A stretch of DNA of 64,000 nucleotides, from NCBI GenBank assembly GCA_023460795.1, contig JAEWPC010000071.1, positions 5,941 to 69,940 on the forward strand. Reading direction: 5' to 3'. Positions 36,462 through 43,643 of this stretch are shown one piece after another. Below the pieces are notes generated by a model, which did no database searches, had not been told where the DNA came from, and worked only from the letters and a program-made list of their open reading frames with translations. Numbering within the stretch: position 1 is the stretch's first letter; every line of letters starts with the position of its first letter. A program made the translations under genes and the position numbers. This DNA is from Bacillota bacterium (GTDB taxonomy: Bacteria > Bacillota > Bacilli > Paenibacillales > Paenibacillaceae).

Positions 36462-38807
36462 ATGGAGCGACTATGGTATAGCAAACCGGCGTCGATATGG
36501 GAAGAAGCGCTGCCGATCGGCAACGGAAGGCTCGGCGGGATGGTATACGGCGGCGTGGACTCGGAACGGATCGAGCTGAACGAGGATACGTTATGGTCGG
36601 GATTTCCCCGCGATCCGATCAGTTACGAGGCGCAAAGGCATCTGGCGAAGGCGAGAGAGCTCGTATTCGCGGGCAAGGTCGTAGAGGCGCAGCGGCTGAT
36701 CGGAGACCGAATGCTTGGGCGAGACGTGGAGGCTTACTTACCTCTCGGTTCGATATCGGTATCGCATGTTGGCGAGGTTGTAGGCGCCACGGAATATCGG
36801 CGTGAATTGGATATCGAGCGAGGCGTCGCCGCCGTACGATACGAGCGTGCCGGAAGGTCGGTAACGAGCGAGATGTTCTCCAGCGTCCCCGACCAAGCGG
36901 TCGTCATTCGATACGAGGCGTCCGGGGGAACGCTGGATCTGAACGTAACTCTGGATTCGAAGCTTACCTACACCGTAGAAGGAATAGGCGACCGGGCGCT
37001 CCTGCTTAAGGGCCGGGCGCCGACCCATATCGCGGACAATTACAGGGGCGACCACCCGATGCCCGTGCTGTACGAGGAAGGGAGAGGGCTGACGTTCGAG
37101 GCCCGCCTATCCGTTCGTACGGATGGTACTTGCGAGACGGATGATCGCGGCATGCTGGCGGTTCGCGGCGCGAAATGGCTGACGATCATCGTCGTCGCCG
37201 AAACCGGATTCGCGGGTTATGATTCTGCGCCGAACGAGGAAGCGATGGCTTCGCGTAACGCGAAGAGGCTTCGAGCGGCTTCGGAGCGCAGCTACGAATC
37301 GCTTAAAGAGCGACACGTTACGGAACACCGCGAGTTGTTCAATCGGGTAGCCTTCAAACTCGGCCAGGCGAGCGACGAATTGTCGGCTCTGCCGACGGAC
37401 GAGCGCCTGGTTCGCTATCAGGGCGGAGAATCGGATCTGACTCTAGAAGCGCTATACTACCAATACGGGCGGTACTTGCTCATGGCGTCTTCCCGTCCGG
37501 GCACTCAGCCGGCGAACCTTCAGGGCATATGGAACCCCCATGTGCAGCCGCCTTGGTTCAGCGATTACACGGTTAACATTAATACGCAGATGAACTATTG
37601 GCCAGCCGAGATCGCCGGCCTCGGCGAATGTCACGAGCCCCTGTTCGATATGCTTGAACAGCTGAGCGTAACCGGCGCGCGGACGGCGACGATCCATTAC
37701 GGCTGCCGCGGATGGACGACGCATCATAACGTCGACCTGTGGCGTTCGTCGACGCCGACCGGCGGGCATCCGATGTGGGCGTTCTGGCCGCTCGGCGGCG
37801 CCTGGTTGGTACGGCATCTGTGGGAACGGCATGCGTTCACGGGGGATATGGACTTCTTGCGGGAGCGGGCGTTCCCGATCATGAAGGGAGCGGCGCTATT
37901 CTGCTTGGACTGGCTCGTCGAAGGTCCGGACGGTTTTCTCGTCACCAATCCTTCCACCTCCCCGGAGAACGAATTCTTGACGGATGACGGCGAGCGATGC
38001 AGCGTGACGATGGCTTCCACGATGGATATCGCGATCATTCGCGAGCTGCTTCGCAGCTGCCTCGAAGCGATCTCGCTGCTCGGCGGCGAGGACGGGTTAC
38101 GCGCGGAATTGATAGGTTCTCTCGCAAGACTGCCGGACTACAAGATCGGCCGATACGGGCAAATTCAAGAATGGTACGCGGACTACGAAGAAGCAGAGCC
38201 CGGACACCGTCACGTCTCGCATCTGTACGGCCTGTACCCGGGCAACCAAATCCACGAGGGTACGCCGGAGCTGTTCGCGGCCGCGGCGAAGACGCTGGAA
38301 CGACGGCTGACCCACGGCGGCGGACATACCGGCTGGAGCTGCGCATGGCTGATCAATCTGTTCGCGAGGCTCAAGGACGGGGAGCAGGCATACGGCGCGG
38401 TGCGAACGCTGCTCGCCAAGTCCACGTATCCGAACTTGTTCGACGCGCATCCGCCGTTCCAGATCGACGGCAACTTCGGCGGCACGGCAGGCATGACGGA
38501 GCTGTTGCTGCAGTCTCAGCACGGCGTGCTGGAACTGCTGCCGACGCTGCCGGAAGCGTGGAGCGAAGGCGCGATCAGCGGCTTGCGCGCGCGAGGAGGC
38601 TACGGCGTCGACATCGCCTGGCACGGTGGCAAGCTGTCGCAGGCGACGATCCGCGCCGATCGCGACGGAACGTGCCGCGTTCGCCGCGGCGACTCCGCTT
38701 TGGTCGTGACGGACGAAGCGGGAGCGGTATTGTCGACGTCGACGGGTACCGGGGAACTGCGTTTCGCAGTTGTGGCAGGAGGCGTCTATTCCGTTGCGCT
38801 GGCGTAA
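36462..38807 (+). CDS. GH95 alpha-L-fucosidase
   Basis: 781-residue glycosidase of family 95, which hydrolyses alpha-1,2-linked L-fucose (some members L-galactose). The N-terminus has the family start (WEEALPIGNGRLGGMVYGG and ELNEDTLWSG). Catalytic-region motifs are NLQGIWN, HHNVDLWR, TSPENEF and QIDGNFGGTAGMTE. There is no signal peptide, so it acts inside the cell after import. AGGAGG at 36445-36450 precedes the ATG. It sits directly behind the sugar importer and fits removal of the terminal fucose of xyloglucan side chains. Confidence 0.9.
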   Translation: MERLWYSKPASIWEEALPIGNGRLGGMVYGGVDSERIELNEDTLWSGFPRDPISYEAQRHLAKARELVFAGKVVEAQRLIGDRMLGRDVEAYLPLGSISVSHVGEVVGATEYRRELDIERGVAAVRYERAGRSVTSEMFSSVPDQAVVIRYEASGGTLDLNVTLDSKLTYTVEGIGDRALLLKGRAPTHIADNYRGDHPMPVLYEEGRGLTFEARLSVRTDGTCETDDRGMLAVRGAKWLTIIVVAETGFAGYDSAPNEEAMASRNAKRLRAASERSYESLKERHVTEHRELFNRVAFKLGQASDELSALPTDERLVRYQGGESDLTLEALYYQYGRYLLMASSRPGTQPANLQGIWNPHVQPPWFSDYTVNINTQMNYWPAEIAGLGECHEPLFDMLEQLSVTGARTATIHYGCRGWTTHHNVDLWRSSTPTGGHPMWAFWPLGGAWLVRHLWERHAFTGDMDFLRERAFPIMKGAALFCLDWLVEGPDGFLVTNPSTSPENEFLTDDGERCSVTMASTMDIAIIRELLRSCLEAISLLGGEDGLRAELIGSLARLPDYKIGRYGQIQEWYADYEEAEPGHRHVSHLYGLYPGNQIHEGTPELFAAAAKTLERRLTHGGGHTGWSCAWLINLFARLKDGEQAYGAVRTLLAKSTYPNLFDAHPPFQIDGNFGGTAGMTELLLQSQHGVLELLPTLPEAWSEGAISGLRARGGYGVDIAWHGGKLSQATIRADRDGTCRVRRGDSALVVTDEAGAVLSTSTGTGELRFAVVAGGVYSVALA

Positions 38808-38820
38808 GCAGCATCTGGGG

Positions 38821-38866
38821 AAGGATAGAGAGGTGGACGATAGCGTCCGCTTCTCTATCCTTTTCG
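38821..38866 (+). terminator. Terminator after the GH95 gene
   Basis: Arms 38821-38838 and 38845-38862 pair over 18 positions with two mismatches, then TTTT. It closes the carbohydrate locus. Confidence 0.8.
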
Positions 38867-38875
38867 TTTATTTCG

Positions 38876-39059
38876 AAATAACAACGATTCGCAGTTATTT
38901 TATTCATTTAGCGACTCGTCGTCGAAATAACAGCCATTTGCAGTTATTTTAACGTTCGGTTTATCCGTATTCCCGAATCATAGCAAATAGCTGCTTATAG
39001 GTGTTATTTGAAACATTTTGCATGTTGCCTGATAGATTAACTGCAATATGTTGTTATTT
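38876..39059. repeat. Four copies of a 25-bp palindromic intergenic repeat
   Basis: Units lie at 38876-38900 and 38925-38949 in plus orientation and at 38985-39009 and 39035-39059 in minus orientation. Each starts AAATAAC and ends GTTATTT (unit 3 ends GCTATTT when read in the same sense, unit 4 GTTAATC). The inner 11 bases vary around A-x-C-x-ATT-x-GCA. Every unit is itself an imperfect palindrome. The F-F-R-R order makes the block one large dyad. Nothing else is recognised between 38867 and 39066. Confidence 0.8.
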
Positions 39060-39076
39060 TGAAGATGGAGGCTTAA

Positions 39077-39526
39077 ATAGTTAGGAGACAACAGTGTCTA
39101 ATCCTGTTCGCATGTGTACTGTTGATGTTGTCGCCTTGCTTATCGGAAGTCGCAGCACAGTCCGTCTTTCTGCAACCTAAACCCAAAGAAGACTCTAAAG
39201 AACTTCAAATCCAAGATATGCTGCTTCTGTTGCTGCTCCCGCACATAAGCGATGCCATCGATCGTTATTACGCCCGATCGTTGAGAGAATTACCGCTCGT
39301 ATATCCATACTTCGTAGAAATCGTTCGAACGGATAGACTGAACGGATTCCGAGGGTTTATGCTGTCGATTACGGTGGAAGTCGTCCCCGTAGTCGGTCCC
39401 CATATTCCAGTAGGAAAAGATCGAATAACGTTCGAAGTTTCGGCGGGACCAGCGGTCAAAGAGACACAGTACATCCATTTGGAGTCGGATGAGCTGCCGC
39501 CGCTTTGGCAAGACATCGTGCGGTAA
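39077..39526 (+). CDS. DUF3888-like secreted protein with apparent ATA start
   Basis: The protein resembles DUF3888 proteins of Bacillales (LQIQDMLLLLLLPHISDAI and YYARSL in the mature part). In-frame codons from 39077 encode a convincing signal peptide: VRRQQ, a hydrophobic core CLILFACVLLMLSP and cleavage after SEVAA. GGAGG at 39067-39071 is five bases before codon ATA at 39077, and a stop codon directly precedes it. No ATG, GTG or TTG exists in frame until TTG at 39122, which would cut the signal peptide in half. Either initiation is at ATA, the start was mutated, or one base is wrong; GTG at 39094 in another frame has its own AGGAG. Confidence 0.6.
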   Translation: MVRRQQCLILFACVLLMLSPCLSEVAAQSVFLQPKPKEDSKELQIQDMLLLLLLPHISDAIDRYYARSLRELPLVYPYFVEIVRTDRLNGFRGFMLSITVEVVPVVGPHIPVGKDRITFEVSAGPAVKETQYIHLESDELPPLWQDIVR

Positions 39527-39622
39527 GCGGCTAACCTGAATATTGAAATCAGAAGATGGAACGAAGCCGCTAGTTTCCACTATAATGGATCTATTCCAAT
39601 AGGCGAGAGGAAACGAGATTAT

Positions 39623-40159
39623 ATGACCCTGTACATGGCATTTTTACGCGGGATTAACGTTGGCGGCAACCATATCGTGAAGATGGCCGAACTTAAACGA
39701 ACTTTAGAGGAAGCCGGCATGCAGCGAGTGCAGACGTACATACAAAGCGGCAACATCCTGTTCGAATCGGACGAAGCGGCATCCGAGCTGGAAGCGCGAT
39801 TCGAGCCGTTACTGGAATCGACGTTCGGGTTTCCGATGCCGACGATGATTCGAAGCGCGGAAGAGATGAAGAACATCATGCAGCGTTGTCCTTATTCGTT
39901 CGCCGAACTGACGGAAGGCCAGAGCATCCACCTGTCGTTGATGAAGCGGGAACTATCCGAGGAGGAAATCGCCGCCATACCGGATATCGATACCGGGCGG
40001 GACGAGTACATCATCGACGGGCGGGAGATGTATTGGTTTTTCAACCAAAGCATGCTCGATTCCAAGCTCCCGCGGAAGTTGCAGAAGATCGGCCCGGCGA
40101 CGATGCGGAATTGGAAGACGATCGTGAAAATGGACGAGCTCGCGAAAGCGAGGTCTTAG
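39623..40159 (+). CDS. DUF1697 family protein
   Basis: 178-residue cytoplasmic protein with the family's characteristic start (YMAFLRGINVGGNHIVKMAELK) and YIQSGNILFES strand. The function of the family is not known. GAGAGGAAA lies upstream of the ATG, and TATAAT at 39581-39586 is a plausible -10 without a clear -35. A bidirectional hairpin follows, shared with the convergent membrane protein gene. Confidence 0.85.
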   Translation: MTLYMAFLRGINVGGNHIVKMAELKRTLEEAGMQRVQTYIQSGNILFESDEAASELEARFEPLLESTFGFPMPTMIRSAEEMKNIMQRCPYSFAELTEGQSIHLSLMKRELSEEEIAAIPDIDTGRDEYIIDGREMYWFFNQSMLDSKLPRKLQKIGPATMRNWKTIVKMDELAKARS

Positions 40160-40163
40160 ACGA

Positions 40164-40192
40164 ACGGCATAAGGCGATTCGCCTTATGCCGT
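40164..40192. terminator. Bidirectional terminator
   Basis: Perfect 14-base arms ACGGCATAAGGCGA and TCGCCTTATGCCGT around a single T. It covers the last codons of the minus-strand gene ending at 40184. Confidence 0.8.
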
Positions 40193-40816
40193 CTTACGAT
40201 TGCGGGCATAGTAGTACATGCTCAGCGGCCACCAAGAGAGCGCGAAGATCGGATAGATCGCCCAAACTTCCTTCGTCGTGAGCGCGTTCAAGGTAATGAA
40301 GAAAACGGCGCTCAGCACCGAGCCTAGGACGGAGAAGAGAAACCATTGCCTGACGATGCCGCAGTAGATGGCGAGCGGCCACCACAGGACGGCGAAAGCC
40401 GGGAAGATCGCCCAAGGAAACTCGGGAGAGAGGCTGGCGTTGAGCAACGTGTAGCTGGCTATAACGCCGACGCTGCCGATGACGGCCATGGCGAACGTCT
40501 TGGCGAATCGTCCCGCGAACATGAGGATCGGCCACCAGACGATGGCGAAAGCCGCGTATAGGAACCAGGGATGATCCGGAGAGTAGAGCATGTTCTCGGT
40601 AAACAGGAACGCGATAATGAGCAGGCTGTCGTACAGCGCGAACTGCTTAACCTTGCCCCTGGCCGCGAATGCCATCGCTAACGGCCAATGCAAAATGCCG
40701 AAAGTCGGATCGATGAACCAGAGGTGGTCCGGAGTCGTCAGCAGGTTCACGATGTATAAGAATAAGATCGTCATGAGGCTGCCGGTGACGGCGAATGCGA
40801 GCTGTTTGCTTTTCAT
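40184..40816 (-). CDS. Membrane protein built of four tandem two-helix repeats
   Basis: 210-residue integral membrane protein made almost entirely of four copies of a unit of about 51 residues. Each copy has a hydrophobic helix, a short polar turn (TTPDH, SPDHP, SPEFP, TTKEV) and a second helix ending in a WP motif (HWPLAM, WWPILM, WWPLAI, WWPLSM). This gives about eight membrane segments. The upstream gene carries one more copy of the same unit behind a soluble domain, so it arose by duplication. AAGGAG is nine bases before the ATG. The function is unknown; the operon starts with a PadR regulator. Confidence 0.8.
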   Translation of the reverse strand: MKSKQLAFAVTGSLMTILFLYIVNLLTTPDHLWFIDPTFGILHWPLAMAFAARGKVKQFALYDSLLIIAFLFTENMLYSPDHPWFLYAAFAIVWWPILMFAGRFAKTFAMAVIGSVGVIASYTLLNASLSPEFPWAIFPAFAVLWWPLAIYCGIVRQWFLFSVLGSVLSAVFFITLNALTTKEVWAIYPIFALSWWPLSMYYYARNRKTA

Positions 40817-40829
40817 TGGGATCAGCTCC

Positions 40830-41237
40830 TTATTGCTTATTGGCTAACCATCTGTAGAACATGGTCAGCGGCCACCATAGAACGCCGAAAGTCGGGTACA
40901 CGAACCAGATCGTGTCTGGCGACGTGTAGAAGTTAATGAAGATCATCAGTCCGATAATCAGCACGCTGCCCCAGATCGAGAAGCCCAAGTGGATGCCGTA
41001 GCGGTTTCTTGCGTTCCGCGCGGCTTGACCGCCGCCCAGCTCTTCCTTGATATCCGCGATATCCCCGAAGTCGACGATCGCCTTATTGATCGCGTCCTCC
41101 TCGGCTTTGCCTTTGCGAATCAAGTCTTGGACTTTCTCCTCCAGGTTCTGGACGATCTCCTCCTTCATGGCCTCTTTCGCTTCGCTATCCGGTATATCCT
41201 TAAACCATTCTTCTACGTGCGATCTGATTTTTCTCAC
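40830..41237 (-). CDS. HAAS-type membrane protein with one 2TM repeat
   Basis: 135 residues. The N-terminal helical part (VEEWFKDIP, KEEIVQNLEEKVQDLIRKGK, AVDFGDIADIKEELGG-like arrangement) looks like the HAAS domain that commonly follows PadR genes. The C-terminal 55 residues form one two-helix unit with SPDT and WWPLTMF, matching the repeats of the downstream gene. Start is GTG at 41237 with GGAGGG six bases upstream; it overlaps the padR stop by four bases (GTGA). It probably acts as a membrane anchor or partner for PadR signalling, by analogy only. Confidence 0.8.
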   Translation of the reverse strand: MRKIRSHVEEWFKDIPDSEAKEAMKEEIVQNLEEKVQDLIRKGKAEEDAINKAIVDFGDIADIKEELGGGQAARNARNRYGIHLGFSIWGSVLIIGLMIFINFYTSPDTIWFVYPTFGVLWWPLTMFYRWLANKQ

Positions 41238-41563
41238 GTTAATCCCTCCATGAATATGTTCATAATGTCTTTGATTTCGTTCCATTCATCGATCGTTTCC
41301 CTCAAGTACGCGCGGCCTAGCTTCGTGATCTTGTAATAACGCCGTTGTCCGCCATGAGAGACGTCTCCGAGGTAAGATTCGATCAGCTCCTTGCGTTCGA
41401 GCCGTTGGAAGACGGCATAGAGCGTCGCTTCTTTGATCTGGAACCGCTCGTTCGTCCGTGCCGCGATTTCTTTGGAGATCTCGTAACCGTAACGATCTTC
41501 CTCATAGATGAGGCGCAATATAATGGCGTCGAGATGTCCGCGTATAGCATCGCTTCTAATCAT
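41234..41563 (-). CDS. PadR-family transcriptional regulator
   Basis: 109-residue repressor. The winged helix contains RYGYEISKEI, the recognition segment IKEATLYAVFQRLERKELI and wing GGQRRYYKIT, all standard for PadR. AGGAGG is seven bases upstream of the ATG. It is the first gene of a three-gene unit with two membrane proteins and is divergent from an aminopeptidase gene. A strong promoter with an internal inverted repeat and four 15-base repeats lie upstream, so autoregulation is likely. Confidence 0.9.
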   Translation of the reverse strand: MIRSDAIRGHLDAIILRLIYEEDRYGYEISKEIAARTNERFQIKEATLYAVFQRLERKELIESYLGDVSHGGQRRYYKITKLGRAYLRETIDEWNEIKDIMNIFMEGLT

Positions 41564-41597
41564 GCGTTGTCCTCCTGTGCCAGATTCGATAATCGCT

Positions 41598-41657
41598 AAG
41601 TACTCTGTCTGGAAGTGTTCTGTCTGTTAGTGTTCTATCACATAGAGTTCTATCTGA
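41598..41657. repeat. Four tandem 15-bp repeats in the padR leader
   Basis: Units are AAGTACTCTGTCTGG, AAGTGTTCTGTCTGT, TAGTGTTCTATCACA and TAGAGTTCTATCTGA, in exact 15-base register. They occupy the predicted 5' untranslated region of padR, between its -10 box and start codon. Confidence 0.75.
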
Positions 41658-41659
41658 TG

Positions 41660-41693
41660 GAGTAAATTTAACATACATTACTCTGCGTGTCAA
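41660..41693 (-). promoter_or_regulatory. padR promoter with overlapping inverted repeat
   Basis: On the minus strand TTGACA (41688-41693) and TAAATT (41665-41670) have a 17-base spacer. GAGTAA (41660-41665) and TTACTC (41678-41683) form an inverted repeat over the -10 region, with ACATACAT inside that resembles PadR half-sites. Confidence 0.7.
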
Positions 41694-41709
41694 AGTAATA
41701 ATTTCAAAG

Positions 41710-41738
41710 TTGCTTGCGTAGGCGCGGCGAGGTATCTT
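41710..41738 (+). promoter_or_regulatory. Possible promoter of the aminopeptidase gene
   Basis: TTGCTT (41710-41715), a 17-base spacer and TATCTT (41733-41738), about 60 bases before the start codon. Confidence 0.4.
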
Positions 41739-41796
41739 GGAGTTATGATCGAAAAGGGAGAAGAATAGGTACAACCATCGACTGGAGGCTACAACC

Positions 41797-43032
41797 TTGA
41801 TCAAATCTTTCGAAGAACGATTGAAACAATACGCGTCGCTGGCCGTAGAAGTCGGCGTGAACGTGCAGCCGGGACAGGCGCTGTACGTCATGGCTCCGAT
41901 CTCCGCAGCAAGCTTCGTTCGCATCGTGGCAAGACGCGCTTACGAAGTCGGCGCGAGACACGTGCACGTCGACTGGAGCGACGAGACGATCACGCGGACG
42001 CGCTTCGAGCTCGCTCCGGAGGAAGCGCTGTCGGAGTATCCGATGTGGCATGCGAAGGGAAGAGAAGAGATGGCGGCCGGAGGGGCGGCATTCCTATGGG
42101 TCGTCGCGGAAGATCCGGACTTGCTGAAGGGCATCGACCCCGCGCGCATCGCCGCGTTCTCGAAAGCCGCGTCGGCAGCGCTGCAGCCTTTCCGTCACTA
42201 TCAGATGAACAATAAGATCGCTTGGTCCATCGTCGCCGTGCCTTCTCCGGCTTGGGCGAACAAAGTGTTTCCCGATATGGCGGAGACGGATAGGGTGACC
42301 GCGTTATGGAACGCGATATTCTCGGCGACCCGCGTCGACGTTCCCGAGCCGGTGACTACCTGGAGAGAGCATGCGCGATCTCTGGAGTCGCATGCATCCG
42401 AACTGAACCGGCGGAAGTTCAAGGCGCTCCGTTACCGCGGTCCCGGAACCGATCTTACGATCGGATTGCCGGAAGGGCACCTGTGGGTGTGCGCCGGCTC
42501 GAATAACGAACAAGGAACGTCGTTCATTCCGAATATGCCGACGGAAGAAGTGTTCACCGCGCCGCTTAAGGGGAGCGTGAACGGGACCGTCGCCAGCAGC
42601 AAGCCGCTCAGCTACGGCGGCAATCTGATCGAAGACTTCTCGCTCACGTTCCGAGACGGCCGGATCGTAGAATATACCGCCGGCAAATCCTTCGACACGC
42701 TCAAGCAGTTGATCGAGACCGACGAAGGCTCGCATTACTTGGGCGAAGTGGCGCTCGTTCCGCACCGCTCGCCGATATCGGATACGAACTTGATTTTCTA
42801 TAACACGCTGTTCGACGAGAACGCGGCCTGCCATCTCGCCATCGGCTTCGCGTTGCCGTTCTGTCTGGAAGGCGGAACGGCAATGAACAAGGAACAGCTG
42901 CGGGAGCGCGGGTTGAACGACAGCTTGACTCACGTAGACTTCATGATCGGTAACGCCGAACTGGATATCGAAGGGATCGATGCGGACGGCAACGCCATAC
43001 CGGTATTCCGCAAAGGCAACTGGGCGATCTAA
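41797..43032 (+). CDS. ampS: M29 family aminopeptidase
   Basis: 411-residue cytosolic metallo-aminopeptidase (AmpS/AmpT type) that releases N-terminal residues. Metal-ligand motifs of the family are visible: Glu in LGEVALVP, Glu and His in DENAACHLAIGFA, and His-x-Asp in HVDFMIG. A conserved WxCAGSNN-like segment (WVCAGSNNEQGTSFIPN) also fits. Start is TTG at 41797 with GGAGG about nine bases upstream. A hairpin follows the stop. Confidence 0.92.
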   Translation: MIKSFEERLKQYASLAVEVGVNVQPGQALYVMAPISAASFVRIVARRAYEVGARHVHVDWSDETITRTRFELAPEEALSEYPMWHAKGREEMAAGGAAFLWVVAEDPDLLKGIDPARIAAFSKAASAALQPFRHYQMNNKIAWSIVAVPSPAWANKVFPDMAETDRVTALWNAIFSATRVDVPEPVTTWREHARSLESHASELNRRKFKALRYRGPGTDLTIGLPEGHLWVCAGSNNEQGTSFIPNMPTEEVFTAPLKGSVNGTVASSKPLSYGGNLIEDFSLTFRDGRIVEYTAGKSFDTLKQLIETDEGSHYLGEVALVPHRSPISDTNLIFYNTLFDENAACHLAIGFALPFCLEGGTAMNKEQLRERGLNDSLTHVDFMIGNAELDIEGIDADGNAIPVFRKGNWAI

Positions 43033-43045
43033 TCCCTATATGAAT

Positions 43046-43076
43046 AATGGAGCTGCCCCTAACGGGCGGCTCCATT
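43046..43076. terminator. Hairpin between aminopeptidase and VOC genes
   Basis: AATGGAGC-T-GCCC pairs with GGGC-G-GCTCCATT around five bases. The downstream T-run is weak, but the two flanking genes converge on it. Confidence 0.65.
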
Positions 43077-43084
43077 GCGTTGTG

Positions 43085-43504
43085 TCATGATTCGGCGATA
43101 TGATTGAACATCCAGTTGATGCCGAATTTATCCGTCAGCATGCCGTAATATTGGCTCCAGAACGTCTCCTGCAGCTCCATCGTTACGTTGCCGCCGTTCT
43201 TCAGCTTGCCGAACAACTCGGTCATTCTGTCCTTGCTGTCGCTGTTAAAGACTAAGCTTACATTATTGCCCACCGTGAAGGGCGTACCAGGGAACGTATC
43301 CGAGAACATCACGCTGCTGCCATCGATCATAAGCCTCGCATGCATAATCTGATCTTTCGCCTCGTCGGGGAGCGGAAAATCAGGATTCGGCGGCGCTTCC
43401 GCGAAGGTCATCATTTGCGCGGGCTCGGAACCGAACACGTCGGTATAGAATCGGATCGCCTCGCGCGCGTTGCCTTGAAAATTCAAATACACGTCCAATG
43501 CCAT
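43085..43504 (-). CDS. VOC-family protein (PhnB/YjdN-like)
   Basis: 139-residue glyoxalase/bleomycin-resistance-fold protein of the PhnB-like type. It has the typical start (LDVYLNFQGNAREAIRFYTDVFG), a HARLMIDGSSVMFSD strand and the C-terminal FWSQYYGMLTDKFGINWMF. The ATG at 43504 has GGAGG eight bases upstream; the earlier ATG at 43519 lies inside that site. No ligand can be assigned. A promoter flanked by a perfect inverted repeat lies upstream. Confidence 0.85.
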   Translation of the reverse strand: MALDVYLNFQGNAREAIRFYTDVFGSEPAQMMTFAEAPPNPDFPLPDEAKDQIMHARLMIDGSSVMFSDTFPGTPFTVGNNVSLVFNSDSKDRMTELFGKLKNGGNVTMELQETFWSQYYGMLTDKFGINWMFNHIAES

Positions 43505-43516
43505 GAATTCAGCCTC

Positions 43517-43559
43517 CATTACGGTAGATTTGTATTCGCATGGATATTGTACCGTAATG
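43517..43559. promoter_or_regulatory. Perfect 10-bp inverted repeat around the VOC promoter -10
   Basis: CATTACGGTA (43517-43526) and TACCGTAATG (43550-43559) are exact complements 33 bases apart centre to centre. They bracket the transcription start expected from the VOC promoter. Confidence 0.55.
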
Positions 43560-43574
43560 TGGAGAATTTATGAA
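43546..43574 (-). promoter_or_regulatory. Promoter of the VOC gene
   Basis: On the minus strand TTCATA (43569-43574), a 17-base spacer and TACAAT (43546-43551). Confidence 0.55.
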
Positions 43575-43587
43575 ACTGCGCTGAACC

Positions 43588-43618
43588 TTGACAATAGAAT
43601 CAGTAATTTAGTAAATTA
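43588..43618 (+). promoter_or_regulatory. Promoter and palindrome before the DUF6530/GIY-YIG pair
   Basis: TTGACA (43588-43593) and TAAATT (43612-43617) are 18 bases apart. TAATTTA-G-TAAATTA (43604-43618) is a perfect palindrome covering the -10, inside three AGTAAWTW repeats (43602-43625). This looks like a repressor site. Confidence 0.6.
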
Positions 43619-43643
43619 GTAAATATGAAAAGGAGATGACGTC

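Noticed and set aside
38876..39059. CRISPR array
   Set aside because: Repeats face opposite directions, spacers are unequal in length, and no cas genes are near.
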